In this document: positions 20,801-32,077 of the stretch, piece after piece
Position numbering within the stretch: the first letter of the stretch is position 1
How the letters are laid out: each line of letters starts with the position of its first letter
From: Chamaelirium japonicum
Taxonomy: Eukaryota; Streptophyta; Magnoliopsida; Liliales; Melanthiaceae
Reading direction: 5' to 3'
Length of the DNA stretch: 64,000 nucleotides
Assembly (NCBI GenBank): GCA_947650365.1
Contig: OX393551.1
Coordinates: forward strand, 8,152,041 to 8,216,040
Made by a program: the position numbers and the translations under genes
The notes under the pieces: generated by a model
Seen by the model: the letters and a program-made list of their open reading frames with translations, nothing else
Told to the model about the DNA's origin: nothing
Database searches by the model: none

Positions 20801-23800
20801 GAGCAGGAGGACGCACCCTTAGAAGACCGATAGACCGGTTGAACCTAAAGAACCGGGCGAGTCGGAGAGCCCGAACGCGGAGTGGGAGGAGTCGCCTGTC
20901 GTCGAGCCAATCCTGCCCGTGGACTTAGGAGAAGCAGGGCATCCGAGGATAACCTTTCTTGGGTCGCAGCTGCCGAAGCATCATGCTGAAGCTATGACGA
21001 CATTTCTCAAGGCAAACCTGGACGTGTTCGCATGGTCAGTTGAGGATATGCCAGGCATCCACCCCGAGGTAGCCTGTCATCACCTCAATATTCGAGAAGG
21101 AGCTGCACCTGTACGTCAGAAGCCTCGGTCGCTAGCACCGGAAAAAGCAGCAGCTGTCAACGTGGAGGTAGAGAAGCTGCTATGAGCGGGCATCATCAGA
21201 GAGGCTCGGTACCCGAAGTGGATCGCTAACGTGGTCGTCGTCCCCAAGAAGTCAGGAGCCATTCGGGTCTGCATCGACTTCACAAATCTCAACCAGGCAT
21301 GCCCAAAGGACAGCTACCCGCTACCACGCATCGATACCCTGGTGGATTCCACGGCGGGACACGAGAGGCTCTCGTTCATGGACGGCTACTCGGGCTATCA
21401 CCAGATCCCCATGAATCCGGAAGACCAGGAGCACACGACCTTCGTCACGGGTCGAGGGCTCTTCTGCTACAAGATGATGCCTTTCGGGCTGAAGAACACG
21501 GGAGCAACGTACCAGAGGCTGGTGAACAAGATATTCGTCGACCAAATCGGAAGGAACATGGAGGTCTACGTCGACGACTTGCTTGTGAAGAGTCAGGCTG
21601 AGGATACGCATATGCAAGACCTGGAGGAAACCTTCGCGACCTTGCGGAGGTACAGTATGAAGTTGAACCCAGCCAAGTGCGCCTTCGGCGTGACGTCGGG
21701 AAAATTTCTAGGATACTTGGTCACCCGACGGGGAATCGAAGCCAACCCGGAACAGATCCATGCTTTGGAGGAGATGTCGTCGCCCAAGTCACGAAAGGAA
21801 GTCCAGAAGCTTACCGGACGGATCAACGCCCTCAATCGCTTCATTTCCAAGTCCTCAGACCGGTATCGGCCCCTGTTCGAGAGGCTGAGTAAGCTCGCAC
21901 CTTTCGACTGGGACCAACGCTGTGAAGAGGTGTTTCAAGAGCTGAAGACGTATCTTGGCCGACCCTCTATCTTGACAGCCCCCCGGCCAGGTGCAACGCT
22001 GGGGGTGTATCTTTCGGTATCGGAGGCAGCAATCAGCGCTGTACTGATATGCGAATATGAAGGAGCAGAGAGGCCTGTCTACTACGTCAGTCGTATCATG
22101 ACGTCAACTGAGACGAGGTATGCGAGGATCGAACAAGTGGCTCTAGCTCTAGTGTACGTGTCAAGGAGACTGCGCCCGTACTTCGTCGCTCATCCCATCG
22201 AGGTCATCACCGAGCACCCCCTGAAGGAAGTATTAGATAACTCTACTCGGGCAGGTCGGCTGAGCAAGTGGGCTGCAGAGCTGCAAGAGTTTGGCCCTCG
22301 GTACGTGCCTCGGAAAGCAGTCAAGGGCCAAGCACTTGCGGACTTCCTCAGCGATTTCCCGGCGAAAGACACTGCACCAGTGCCAGAGACATTAGAAGAC
22401 CTGTCGGTAGCGGCCGGTCGACCCGTGGGAGTCGGTGCGGCAGTAGGACAGGAAGACGAAGAACAGGGCTGGAGATTGTTCGTGGATGGCTCGTCATGCG
22501 CAGTCGGAAGTGGTGTGGGGGTAGTCCTAGTAACCCCCGACCACACGAAGCTCGAAAAATCAGTGCGGCTACTTTTCCCGACGACGAATAACGAAGCGGA
22601 GTATGAGGCGATGCTGACAGGACTGGAGATGGCGACGGCACTGGGGGTGACCAGCCTACGGGTCTACGGCGACTCCCAACTGGTAATCAACCAGATTACC
22701 GGTAGGTATGAAGCCCGTGACGCAAGGATGCAAGCTTACCTGAAGCTAGCCCGGGAGTTGATCGCCAAGTTCGAAGACATAAGCTTCCACCAGTTCCCCA
22801 GAGCGGAAAACAAGCAGGCGGATGCCCTTGCTAATCTAGCATCGGTACTCGGAGAAGACAGAGAGAAGCGGGTCTTCATCGAGGTGCAAGCTGACCCACG
22901 AACAGTCGGCCCCGCAAAAGATAGTTGCCTGACGAGGAGGACACAAGCCATGGAGACGGCCCATACTATTGCGGTCGGAGCGGATTGGATAGGCAACATG
23001 AAGAAGTACCTGCTTGATGGGATACTACCGGAGGACGTCGATGAGGCCCGAAGAACCAAGGCACACGCTCCAAGATACACCCTCATCGACGACGAGCTTT
23101 ACAAGCGTTCGTTTGGCGGACCGTACCTCAAGTGCCTCACGAAGGAACAAGCGGCAGAAATCATGAAGGAGGTACATGAAGGGGGGTGCGGGAACCATTC
23201 CGGAGGAAGAGCCCTGGCGCGGAAGATAAAGATGCAGGGCTACTACTGGCCCACCATGGAAGCAGATGCGGGGGGATATGCAAAAAGATGCTTGCAATGT
23301 CAAAAGCATGCCCCCTCCATATATCAACCAGCAGAAGAGCTGCACCCAGTATCCAGCCCTTGGCCCTTCCAACAGTGGGGGTTGGATATTTTGGGCCCCT
23401 TCCCGACGTCGCCCAACCGGAGGAAGTTCCTCCTCGTCACTACCGACTACTTCACCAAGTGGGTGGAGGCAATCTCGTTGCTGAAGATCGGGGAAGTTCA
23501 AGTAGGAAAGTTCCTATGGAGCAGCATCATCTGCCGATTCGGACTGCCGCGGGCTTTCGTTGCAGACAACGGGCGACAGTTCGACGCGGAGTCAATCAAG
23601 AAGTTCTGCGCCAATAACAACATCAAGTTATTCTTCTCTACACAGCGGTACCCCCAGAGCAATGGGCAGGCAGAGTCGACGAATCGGGCCATTCTCGATA
23701 TACTGAAGAAGAAGCTGGAGCAGAAGAAGGGATTGTGGGAAGAAGCACTACCCGGAGTTCTATGGGCATATCGGACGACACCGAAGCGACCAACGGGAGA

Positions 23801-24230
23801 GTCCCCGTTCAGTCTTACCTACGGCTCTGAAGCAGTCCTGCCAACGGAAACCCTGGTCCCGACACAGAGAACGGTCGTAGCTGCCGACCCGAAGCTGAAT
23901 GACGAACTCCTGCTTGATGGCCTGGACTTGCTGGAAGAGAAGAGGGAGAGAGCGAGGGCCTGCCTAGCTAACTACCATCAGGCCATCAAGAGGGCATATG
24001 ATCGCAAAGTCAGAAGGCGGGTATTCAAACAAGGGGACCTAGTTATGCGGAAGGTCTTTGACAATACCAAGGAGCTGGGAAGTGGCAAGCTGGGAGCTAC
24101 TTGGGAAGGACCGTACATCATCGATGGTATGGGGAAAAACGGAGCCTACCGCCTGAAGACTCAAGACGGCGACGCGCTGGCAAGACCATGGAATGCAGCC
24201 AATCTGCGCAAGTTCTATCAGGGTAGTTAA
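17808..24230 (+). pseudogene. Tat gag-pol polyprotein with five in-frame stops
   Basis: One frame runs 2141 codons without a frameshift but is cut by TAG (18564), TAA (18999), TAG (20247), TAG (20820) and TGA (21183). Domains in order: gag core around GTPLEWFHKLRP (residues ~330-380); a zinc-knuckle-like CEYHQSQGHTTLQC (~550); aspartic protease ILIDAGSSVDVLF (~704); an acidic 20-residue repeat region (20442-20770); reverse transcriptase with FMDGYSGYHQIPM, MPFGLKNTGATYQ and YVDDLL; RNase H with FVDGSS, EAEYEA and YGDSQL; integrase with an HHCC finger (HSGG...CLQCQKH) and core WGLDILGPF, ADNGRQFD, SNGQAEST. The last 999 codons (from 21231) are open. The start is the first ATG after the primer site with gag-like sequence. 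Confidence 0.9.
20442..20770 (+). repeat. 60-bp tandem repeat inside the Tat polyprotein
   Basis: A 20-residue unit built on KTDxSAERKELTVSGDL is repeated about five to six times between protease and reverse transcriptase. The first copies are nearly identical and later ones diverge. The frame is kept throughout. This spacer region is often variable in Tat elements. Confidence 0.85.
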
Positions 24231-24339
24231 ATGGGCAAGATGCATGTAACCGCTTTGTAACTCTGAATCTATTCAATAAAAATGCACTTGCTCAACGTTT
24301 TTGTTCATGTGAGTGAATAATGGTTAACCGAGGCAACCC

Positions 24340-24919
24340 AAACCAAGTGGTACATAACACTCCGAGCGAGTTCTACCACTTGGCCGACCGGTCGACAGGT
24401 CCCTGCGAAGGGCGAGACCGGCCGGTGAATAACTGGAAAGATCGGTCGACAGACCCTGTCGGGGTACGACCGGTCAACCAGCCTAAACCAAGTGGTACAT
24501 AACACTCCGAGCGAGTTCTACCACTTGGCCGACCGGTCGACAGGTCCCTGCGAAGGGCGAGACCGGCCGGTGAACAACTGGAAAGATCGGTCGACAGACC
24601 CTGTCAGGGTACGACCGGTCAACCAGCCTAAACCAAGTGGTACATAACACTCCGAGCGAGTTCTACCACTTGGCCGACCGGTCGACAGGTCCCTGCGAAG
24701 GGCGAGATCGGCCGGTGAACAACTGGAAAGATCGGTCGACAGACTCCGTTAAGGTACGATCGGACAACCAGCCTAAACCAAGTGGTACGTGATACTCCGA
24801 ATGAGTTTACCACTTGACCGACCGGTCGATAGGACCCTGTGAAGGGCGAGACCGGCCGATGAACACTTGGAAAAATCGATCAACAGAACCCGCGGGGGAA
24901 ACGACCGATCGACCAATGC
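24340..24919. repeat. Four tandem copies of a 145-bp unit
   Basis: Units start at 24340, 24485, 24630 and 24775, exactly 145 bp apart, each beginning AAACCAAGTGGTAC. The first three are almost identical and the fourth is diverged. They lie between pol and the antisense gene; tandem repeats at this site are common in Tat elements. A poly(A) signal AATAAA lies just before them, near 24275. Confidence 0.95.
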
Positions 24920-24967
24920 AAACAAGGCAGGGTATAGCACCCCATACTAATATAAGAGCCAGATTTT

Positions 24968-25082
24968 GGTCGCGCGTCGTCGACGTGTAGTTACGCACGT
25001 CGACGTGTAGTTACGCACGTCGTCGACTTGTAGTTACGCGTGTCGTCGGCGAGCGGTTACGCATGTCGTCGATATGTAGTCA
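24968..25082. repeat. Short tandem repeats (~29-bp unit)
   Basis: About four to five units of CGTCGACGTGTAGTTACGC-like sequence. Related units recur in the intron of the antisense gene (25861-25905) and in its leader (27361-27515). Confidence 0.8.
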
Positions 25083-25210
25083 AGACACAAAATCCGAGTT
25101 TTAATAGCAAGACATCGACATGAACTTGAGATGTAAAGTTGATGAAAAGGACAATGATCATGGCATTCAGATGAAATGTTAAGAGATCCCAGTACAAACA
25201 GGAGTTTTGT

Positions 25211-25216
25211 TTTATT
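25211..25216 (-). terminator. Poly(A) signal of the antisense gene
   Basis: AATAAA on the minus strand, 59 nt after the stop codon at 25275. Confidence 0.6.
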
Positions 25217-25274
25217 ACATCACGAAACAAAGTAAGGCAGCGAGCAAGATCGGTCAGTCGTCGTCCCCAGCTTT

Positions 25275-27347
25275 CTACGGCCCCAACGGGAGCTTGCCGC
25301 GCAGCTTCGCGACCTTCTTGCGCCATCCCGTCGCCTGCTCCGCAAGAAGCGACTTGCAATCCGCGGTGTATTCAGCATGCTGCCTGTCAAGCGCAGCTTT
25401 ATGCGCTGCTTCGGCCTGGCCAAGGGAGGCGTTGGCCTGGTCGAGGGAAGCCTTCAACGCGGCAATTTCAGCCTCGTGAGCGGCTTGGGCGGCATTGGCC
25501 TCTGCGCGCTGCTCCCTGATCGTAGCCGCCTGCGCCCTGAACTTTGCCCACACCTCGTCATTTTCCACCTTAGCAGAATCCAACGCTTCTTGGAGCCCGT
25601 AGGAATCAGAAGCGTTCTCCAGCGCGGCTTCGAGCTGAGCCTGGACTGCAGCAAGCTCTTCGGCGTGAACCCGTCGAGCTTCCGCCTGCTGAGCGCGTAG
25701 CTCCCTCGACTCCTGCCGAGAAGCCTGAAGGGAGGCCTTAAGCCGCGTCATCCTTTGCATGCCCCCTTCAACAAGTCGACAGCCCGCCTGACAAAGAAGG
25801 AAACAACATGTACCACAGAGTTAATGGGAGAAGTTACTACTACGTGAAGTCAAAACATATCGTCGGCGTGTAGTCACGCACGTCGTCGACGTGCAGTCAA
25901 CTCGTTAACGACTTAGATTTACCTCATGAAAGTCGTCGAGCTGACGCTCCCAGCCAGGACTGCCCACACAATCATCTTCCTCCCCGCAATCTTCAGTAGC
26001 CCCGGGGGAACGGCGGTGGGACGTAGCTTCAGTGGCCCCGAGGGGAGAATGAGGAGGTGGCCTGGCGGCGCCCCCAGAAGCAGAGGAGGATGGCGAAGGC
26101 ATGAACTCCCGGACCTCAGCGCGATCAAGCTTTCTAGCGGCAGGAGCAGCAGGTGGTGCAACGGTAGGTGCAGCAGGGGGACCGCGGGGTGAAGCTCGCC
26201 TACGCGACCCAGCCGAGCCAGACGGCCTGGCTCGCTCATCTCGCCCGAGGGAAGGAGAGAGACTATAACCGGAGCACCTCTCCGATTCCTCTACCTCCAT
26301 ATACTGCTTACCCGTCGACGGCACGTCCTCTACCCAGTCGTTGGGGAGGGAGCGAAGGTCGTCGGTAGCGGCACGTCGCATGGAGCGAGCGAGAAGAGCG
26401 CGTCCAGCCTCTTCGTCGCTGGAAGACTCGTTCAGCAAAGCTCGCCTCCTTGATTTCCCCGTCGGCGCAGCTATGTTGCGCACGGCCGGTCGGCTGCTCT
26501 CGCCTGCAGCTTTAGTCGACTTCGCGCGTCGCCTGAAGACCACGCAGAGTTTAGATGTAGCGGTGTTTGGGTTGAAGCGTCTAACGGAGCTGACGTACCT
26601 GTCAGGAAGCTCAGAAGAGTAAGTAATGGGCTCTTCTCCCCTACCGGACGTCGCACGCTGTTTGCCTTTCTTTGAAGTGGAGCCGTAGGACCTGACGACC
26701 GGTAGCTTCGGAAACAGCTGCCGCCAGTCGTCGTCGTTGTTCGTCACCCGCTTAATAAGTTGGTCAAGCTCTTCCTCAACAGCCTCAGGGCACTGAAGCT
26801 GCTTGGAAGGGTAGTAATCCTCGATGGTTGCGGCGAGATGGGAGATGTGACCGGGGACTTTGAAGCGACCCCTCCAGGGTCCCCCGACAACGATGGGGCA
26901 CTCCTTCCAACCCCTCACCGTGTCAGATAGACCCCCGATGGGAGGGCGGCTGCCTGCGCGCGCCTGCAGGCTGAAGTACGAGAAGATGCTGCCAGACGTT
27001 ACCTTGTAATCCTTGATGAAGTATTTCTTCAAAAGGTACGCGATGCAGAGCTGCTGCCCCGCCAGCACTTCTAATTCTTCTATACAGCGGAGGATCCTCC
27101 AGCCGTTGCCAGCTATCTGGCCAGGAGACACGTTCATGCGCTCCAGTAGACGACCAGAGAAGCTCGCCAGGGGAAGCCGCATACCGCAGCGAAGCTGACC
27201 GAGCGTGACGACGGTGTGGTCGTCGTCTGACGAGTCCAGAGGATCGGTAGCGAAGGCAAGCGAAATCATATCTGGAATACCGTATGCTGCCCGGACCTCC
27301 TCCATCAGAGGAAACTTGTTCACCATCGAGAACCAGGTGAAAGTCAT
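25275..27347 (-). CDS. Antisense accessory gene of the Tat element (two exons)
   Basis: Exon 1 runs 27347 to 25923 (475 codons), the intron 25922-25788 (135 bp, GAG before GTAAAT, ending TTTGTCAG), and exon 2 25787 to 25275. The join is in phase and predicts 645 residues. Exon 1 contains PGQIAGNGWRILRCIEEL and LLKKYFIKDYKV, resembling the plant domain family annotated as putative gypsy-type transposon protein (Transposase_28). Exon 2 is a long alanine/glutamate-rich coiled coil ending RGKLPLGP. A minus-strand TATA box (27598-27606) and an AATAAA signal 59 nt past the stop (25216-25211) make a complete transcription unit. The upstream ATG at 27587 is too close to the TATA box and in repeats, so the start at 27347 is preferred. 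Function is unknown; antisense ORFs at this site are known in Tat elements. Confidence 0.8.
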
Positions 27348-27360
27348 CTTCGCCGCAAGT

Positions 27361-27515
27361 CCTCGACGTGTATCCAAACCAGCCGACACGTAGGTACTCG
27401 ACGTGTATCCAAACGAGCCGACACGCAGGTACTCGACGTGTATCCAAACGAGCCGACACGCAGGTACTCGACGTGTATCCAAACGAGCTGACACGCAGGT
27501 CTTCGGCGTGTATTC
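27361..27515. repeat. ~35-bp tandem repeats in the antisense leader
   Basis: About four to five units containing CTCGACGTGTATCCAAACGA and GCCGACACGCAGGTA. They lie in the presumed 5' leader of the antisense gene. Confidence 0.9.
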
Positions 27516-27597
27516 AAGCGAAACTTCTCCCGAATGAACCTTCAGCCGCAGAGGAAAGATCTGAAGCAGAGGAAAGAAATGAACCATCTGGCTCCTA

Positions 27598-27606
27598 TTT
27601 ATAGAC
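27598..27606 (-). promoter_or_regulatory. TATA box of the antisense gene
   Basis: The minus strand reads TCTATAAATAG. It lies about 250 bp upstream of the preferred ATG at 27347. Confidence 0.65.
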
Positions 27607-27863
27607 GAAGTTGGAGCTGGATGGGTTCGAATTTCGAGGAGGCGAGGTGGCGGCGCCCGGCGATGCCATGTGGCGAAAAATCAGAAGAAACTCCAGACAG
27701 CTGTTTTTGAATTGCAACAGCCCCGAACTAAGGCGGGCACGCAAACTGAGACGCGCACGCAAGCCGGTGCGGGCGCGCAAGGCGATGCTAGCGTGCAAGT
27801 TGAGGTTGCACACAAATCGAGACGAAGTGATCCTGACCGGGCGGGACCGAAGACCGTCCGGTC

Positions 27864-27875
27864 AGGAGGGGGTAT
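27864..27875 (+). other. Polypurine tract of the Tat element
   Basis: AGGAGGGGGTAT stands immediately before the 3' LTR, as needed for plus-strand DNA priming. Confidence 0.75.
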
Positions 27876-29009
27876 TGTGTGTACCATTTCCTTTTGGAGC
27901 CAGTCGGCCGGTCGGTCGTTTGGTCCACAAGGAGGGCAGCAGCCCCCCCCTCTCTCCCTGGGTCGGCATGTAGCCAGAGGGGGGGGGGGGCCGGTCGGTC
28001 GGTTGGTCCACAAAGAGGGCAGCAGCCCCCCCTCTCTTTGTGGGTCGGCATGTAGCCAGGGGGGCCGGTCGGTCGGTCACCAAAGAGGGAAGCAGCCCCC
28101 CCCTCTCTCTCCCCTGGGTCGGCATGTAGCCAGAGGGGGGGGAGGGCCGGTCGGTCGGTTGGTCCACAAAGAGGGCAGCAGCCCCCCCTCTCTTTGTGGG
28201 TCGGCATGTAGCCAGGGGGGGCCGGTCGGTCGGTCACCAAAGAGGGAAGCAGCCCCCCCCCCTCTCTCCCCTGGGTCGGCATGTAACCAGAAGGGGGGGG
28301 GGGTCGGCTGGTCACCAAGGAAGCACACCCCCTCCTCCTCGATGGGACGTGCAACGAAATGAAGTGTGAAGCAACAGCCGAACCCGGAGATCTCGCGGTG
28401 CTGACGACGCTCCGCGATTTCCGGCCCAACGTGACCAGGTGTCAACCGCGCGCCACGTCACCGCGGCGGTTGAGCTCATTGCGGGGACACGTCACTCGCC
28501 CGATTTTCGCGGAGTGTAACCGTCACCCCGCCACTATAAAAGGGGACCTACCCCTTCAGCGAAGAGGAGGAAGAATTCTGGAGGAGACGCTGCCCGTTTC
28601 GTCCCGGAATTTGCGGAGCTGTGGAGATCGGTCGGTCTGCACCCAGAGGCTGTCTGCGGAGGTCGGTCGGTCTGCACCCAGAGGCTGTCTGCGGAGGTCG
28701 GTCGGACAGCAGCCAGACACTGTTTGCAAGCGACCTGCAGACAGACGCTGTCCGCAGCGGTCGGTAGTCTGAGTGAAATTGCAGAGGTCGGAAGTTTGGG
28801 AGACCGGTCCTCAGGGTATGTAATCGGGGTTAAGGTGAGAGATTGTAACCGAAAGAATTGTCTTAGTGCATTCTCGCCCGGCCCGTGGTTTTTTCCCCTT
28901 CGACGTTGCGAAGGGGTTTTTCCACGTAACCACCGTCTCTTCTTTGCATTTGGCTTGTTGGATTGTGCTCGCCACCCGAACCGCCCGGTTCGACTAAAAA
29001 CCCCCCACA
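27876..29009 (+). repeat. 3' LTR of the Tat element
   Basis: 1134 bp, TGTGTGTACC to CCCCCACA, with the same tandem G/C-run units and TATAAAA (28535-28541) as the 5' LTR. Most differences outside homopolymers are transitions. GTGAG follows at 29010-29014. Confidence 0.95.
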
Positions 29010-29139
29010 GTGAGATTCTATCAAAATGCCGGAACAGTGAGATTCAATTTTTAAGAAAGTGTCTCACTTTCGGTTACACGTGGGTTTATAGAGTCAAGAC
29101 ATGGTCTCTATCAAAATACTGGGACACTGAGATTCGGTT
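29010..29139. repeat. Degenerate satellite, right part, with TSD
   Basis: GTGAG (target duplication) followed by GATTCTATCAAAATGCC-like units that continue the repeat seen before 16545. The phrase GTGGGTTTATA, which belongs to the copia reverse transcriptase that follows, occurs here twice. Confidence 0.7.
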
Positions 29140-30536
29140 GCAAGTGGGTTTATAAAGTCAAGGTTCAAGCCGATGGGAGCGTGGAACGTTATAAAGCCCG
29201 TCTCGTGGCTAAAGGCTATAATCGGCAGCAAAGGGTTGGATTATGCTGAAACATTCAGTCCAGTTGTGAAACCGGGCACTATTCAGTTGATTATCTCACT
29301 TGCTGCCACTTATGATTAGGATATTTGACAACTTGATGTTAAAAACGCCTTTCTCTAAGGTGAACTTTCTAAATCAGTGTATGTGGCTCAACCACCAGGT
29401 TTTCATGATCCTTCCTGTCCCACTCATGTGTGCAAGTTGCAGAAGGTGTTATATGGGTTCAAACAGGCCCCACAAACGTGGTATTGCAAGTTCAGCTCCT
29501 CTCTTCGGCAATTGGGCTTTTCCAACTGTGCATACGATGCTTCCTTATTTCTTTCTCATGGCAGTCAGGGCATCATTCTTGAGCTCGCTTATGTCGATGA
29601 CATCAATGTCACCGATAGTGACAACTCTTTAATTTCAGCACTTATTGGGCGCCTATCTTCATAGTTCGATATGAAGAACATGGGCTCCCTTCACTATTTT
29701 CTTGGGATGAAAGTCCATCGGGATGCCGATTCAATCACTCTTACACAGACCCGATATACTCTTGAGTTGTTAGACTGATTTGGACTATGAGACGCTAAGC
29801 CCATGAAGACCCCTCTGGCACCTGGCTCACATCTTAGCAAGACTGATGGAGATCCCTTGGCTGACATCTCTAGCTATCGCCGATTAGTTGGCTTGCTACA
29901 ATTTCTCACTATGACTCAGCCTGATATTGTCTATGCCGTCAACCAGGTGTGCCAGTTCATGCAGAATTCACATACCACCCATCTAATTGCTGCCAAGCAC
30001 ATTCTACGCTATATCAAGGTTCTCTTCAATTGGGCCTCGGTTTTTATCGTGCACTCATCTCTCTCCGTGGATTCTCCGATTTTGATTGAGCGAGATGCCC
30101 TGATGATCGATGCTTTATTTCTGTGTTTGCCGTGTACCTTGGGCTTAATTTACTCTCTTGGACCGCGAAGAAACAACATACGGTTTCTCGATCCAGCACG
30201 AAGGCCGAGTATCGTGCCCTTGCCACACTCACAGCTGAGATTTTATGGTTTTTTCATGTTTTGAGCACTTTACATATGCGCCCGGCTACCACCCCGGTCC
30301 TCTATTGTGACAACATTAGCGCTATCCATCTCGCCAAGAATCCCATTTCTCATCACCACAGCAAGCACGTCGAAATCAACGTCCACTTCATTCGTGATGT
30401 TGTTTCCAAAAGCACGGTCCGAGTGTGTCACGTGCCAAGTCCTTTTCAGGTCGCTGATTTCTTCACCAAGGCGTTATCATCTCCTTGGTTCCTGGAGTTA
30501 CGTCACAAGCTCAATGTGTGTTTTCAACCCCCTTAA
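29140..30536 (+). pseudogene. Ty1/copia reverse transcriptase-RNase H remnant
   Basis: The translation runs [23 protein letters not shown], then VYVAQPPGF-like (VAQPPGFHDPS), KLQKVLYGFKQAPQTW, AYVDDINV, YFLGMKVHRDADSI, YRRLVGLLQFLTMTQPDI and, in the RNase H part, SWTAKKQHTVSRSSTKAEYR and YCDNISAIHLAKNP, ending in a stop at 30536. Stops (for example TAG at 29662 and TGA near 29778) and frameshifts around 29300 and 30030 kill it. The 5' part (gag, integrase) is absent here; the upstream edge is satellite DNA. Confidence 0.88.
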
Positions 30537-30549
30537 GCTTGAGGGGGGA

Positions 30550-30778
30550 TGTTAGGATGGTATGAATATCTTGCCGTAATCATCTTCCGTGTTAGGATGG
30601 TATGAAGATCTTGCCATAATCTCCTTCATGCCATCAGTGAGACATGAATAGTTGGGCTCTAAATTAGAAAAGGCCAGCAATGGTTATTGATAGAGATTCA
30701 TTGTATATTTTCTTTATTGCTAAGTTGTTATTATCTTTCCAAATCCAACCCCAAGATTAGGGCATGATATAAGTACCA
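30550..30778 (+). repeat. Truncated 3' LTR of the copia element
   Basis: Starts TGTTAGGATGGTATGAA right after a G-rich purine tract. It contains an internal 50-bp duplication of that start and is about 90% alike to 45838-46070. It loses similarity at about 30778, so the last ~80 bp of the LTR are missing. Confidence 0.8.
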
Positions 30779-30789
30779 GGCTTTGCTAA

Positions 30790-32077
30790 TGATATGCACA
30801 GACACAACAAGCACTCCTTGTAACTATCCACTTTATCAAATTTGCGCAAAACCATATATGATAAGACTTCATTTGTCTCACCCTTTGGAGAAAATTGCCA
30901 CATATCATCAATTTTAATGCGCCATCATTAGCAATCTTGTTCTCACTATATAAATGGCTATATATTTTTAATCTAGTTCTACTGAACTCTGAACCCTTAT
31001 CTTAAAGAATCTAAAATCCTTCTGGTGTCCCAACCTTATTTGCAAAACTTCTGAAAAGTTAAAAAAGGATCCAAGTGAGGCAAATCTTCAAATGACTTGT
31101 CCAGAAACACATAGTAGAGCAACTTTGTCTGAGTTGGGATGAAAAACGTTTACTAGTGGTATTATATCATAGAACATTGTAAATTCATGAATATAAGGCC
31201 TCGCCGTACTGAATCGTGACTCACCCCCTGCCATTTTTTTTTTGCCGGCGCTACAGAGAAGCCCGCCCTCGGCGGGAACTACAGATCTACGCCACTCAGG
31301 CAGATCCACCGCCGCCGCACCGGCGGATCAGGAGGTACAAGATGCCACCATCACCACAAACCAAACGCCACCATCGGGCGGGAGACAACGCCACATACAC
31401 GGAGCAGACCCAACCCCTTGCATTTTGCTTGTGAGGAGAACCACATTTTTTTCAGGACCATATAAGATGGTTGGAAGACCAGCTGGTAGCATTTTTCATA
31501 ATCCATCAACAGCAAGTTAGTGACAATCCAACCCAAGTGTTCTTCCACCCTCTCATTTGGCATAAAACAAAATTCAATTCATAGATGACAATAAAAAAAC
31601 AATGTGTTAAAGAGTAAAACCAAGAACATCTCATGTAAGGTATCAGCTAGTGGGTCTACATTCCATTTAAAGCCCTTAACTTAGTCGCCCCGAACCATGG
31701 TATCCCATCGACATCTGTTATTTCTGTCCCTTTGGACGGTTCCGGATTGTTGAGATCTACAGGTCACTAGGAGAACCCCAGGGGGCTTCCATCATAAGAG
31801 CCAGGTGATCAAACGACCCCGAACCACGGTGATTCCGTGGCTCGGTGCGACTATTTTTAAGTCATTCACATTCAATTTGGGTTTCAAGTGGAATTCACAT
31901 CATACTATAGCAACAGAAAGAAATCAGAGTTAAAACAAAGAGCACTCTAATCTTTATTAATATAGTATGTTTCTTCTACATAAGCTGAAAAGTTAAAAAC
32001 AAATGTTCTATTCCAAAACCTACAAAACTTGCTAATTAACTCGAATCTTAGGCAACCTGCATGCTAGCTCATACTTC
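30790..32077. other. Intergenic DNA, nothing recognised
   Basis: Short frames only. A GC-rich patch at 31240-31400 (GCCGCCGCACCGGCGG-like) has no domain. It forms the 3' flank of the GDSL gene on the minus strand. Confidence 0.5.

Larger units (their letters stand above)
16546..29009 (+). mobile_element. Complete Tat-lineage Ty3/gypsy LTR retrotransposon
   Basis: A 12.46-kb element with 5' LTR 16546-17679, 3' LTR 27876-29009 and identical 5-bp target duplications GTGAG at 16541-16545 and 29010-29014. Gene order is gag-protease-RT-RNase H-integrase, with no chromodomain. It has a long region after pol that holds tandem repeats and an antisense gene. That layout is characteristic of the Tat branch of plant non-chromoviral Ty3/gypsy elements (Retand/Grande type). 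A primer-binding site (from 17684) and a purine tract (27864-27875) are present. Five in-frame stops make its polyprotein defective. Confidence 0.93.

Noticed and set aside
22268..23617. Plus- and minus-strand frames over pol
   Set aside because: Shadows of the reverse transcriptase-integrase frame.
24968..25082. CRISPR-like spaced repeats
   Set aside because: Short tandem units without unique spacers, in a plant retrotransposon; not a CRISPR array.
26923..27459. 178-codon minus-strand frame beside the antisense gene
   Set aside because: It overlaps exon 1 of the antisense gene in another phase and starts in leader repeats.
27587..27605. ATG at 27587 as start of the antisense gene
   Set aside because: It lies about 10 bp from the TATA box, so upstream of the likely transcription start, and the first 80 codons are tandem-repeat translation.
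31680..31860. Possible rRNA-like wording (GACCCCGAACCACGG)
   Set aside because: Too short, and no longer match to rRNA that I can recognise.
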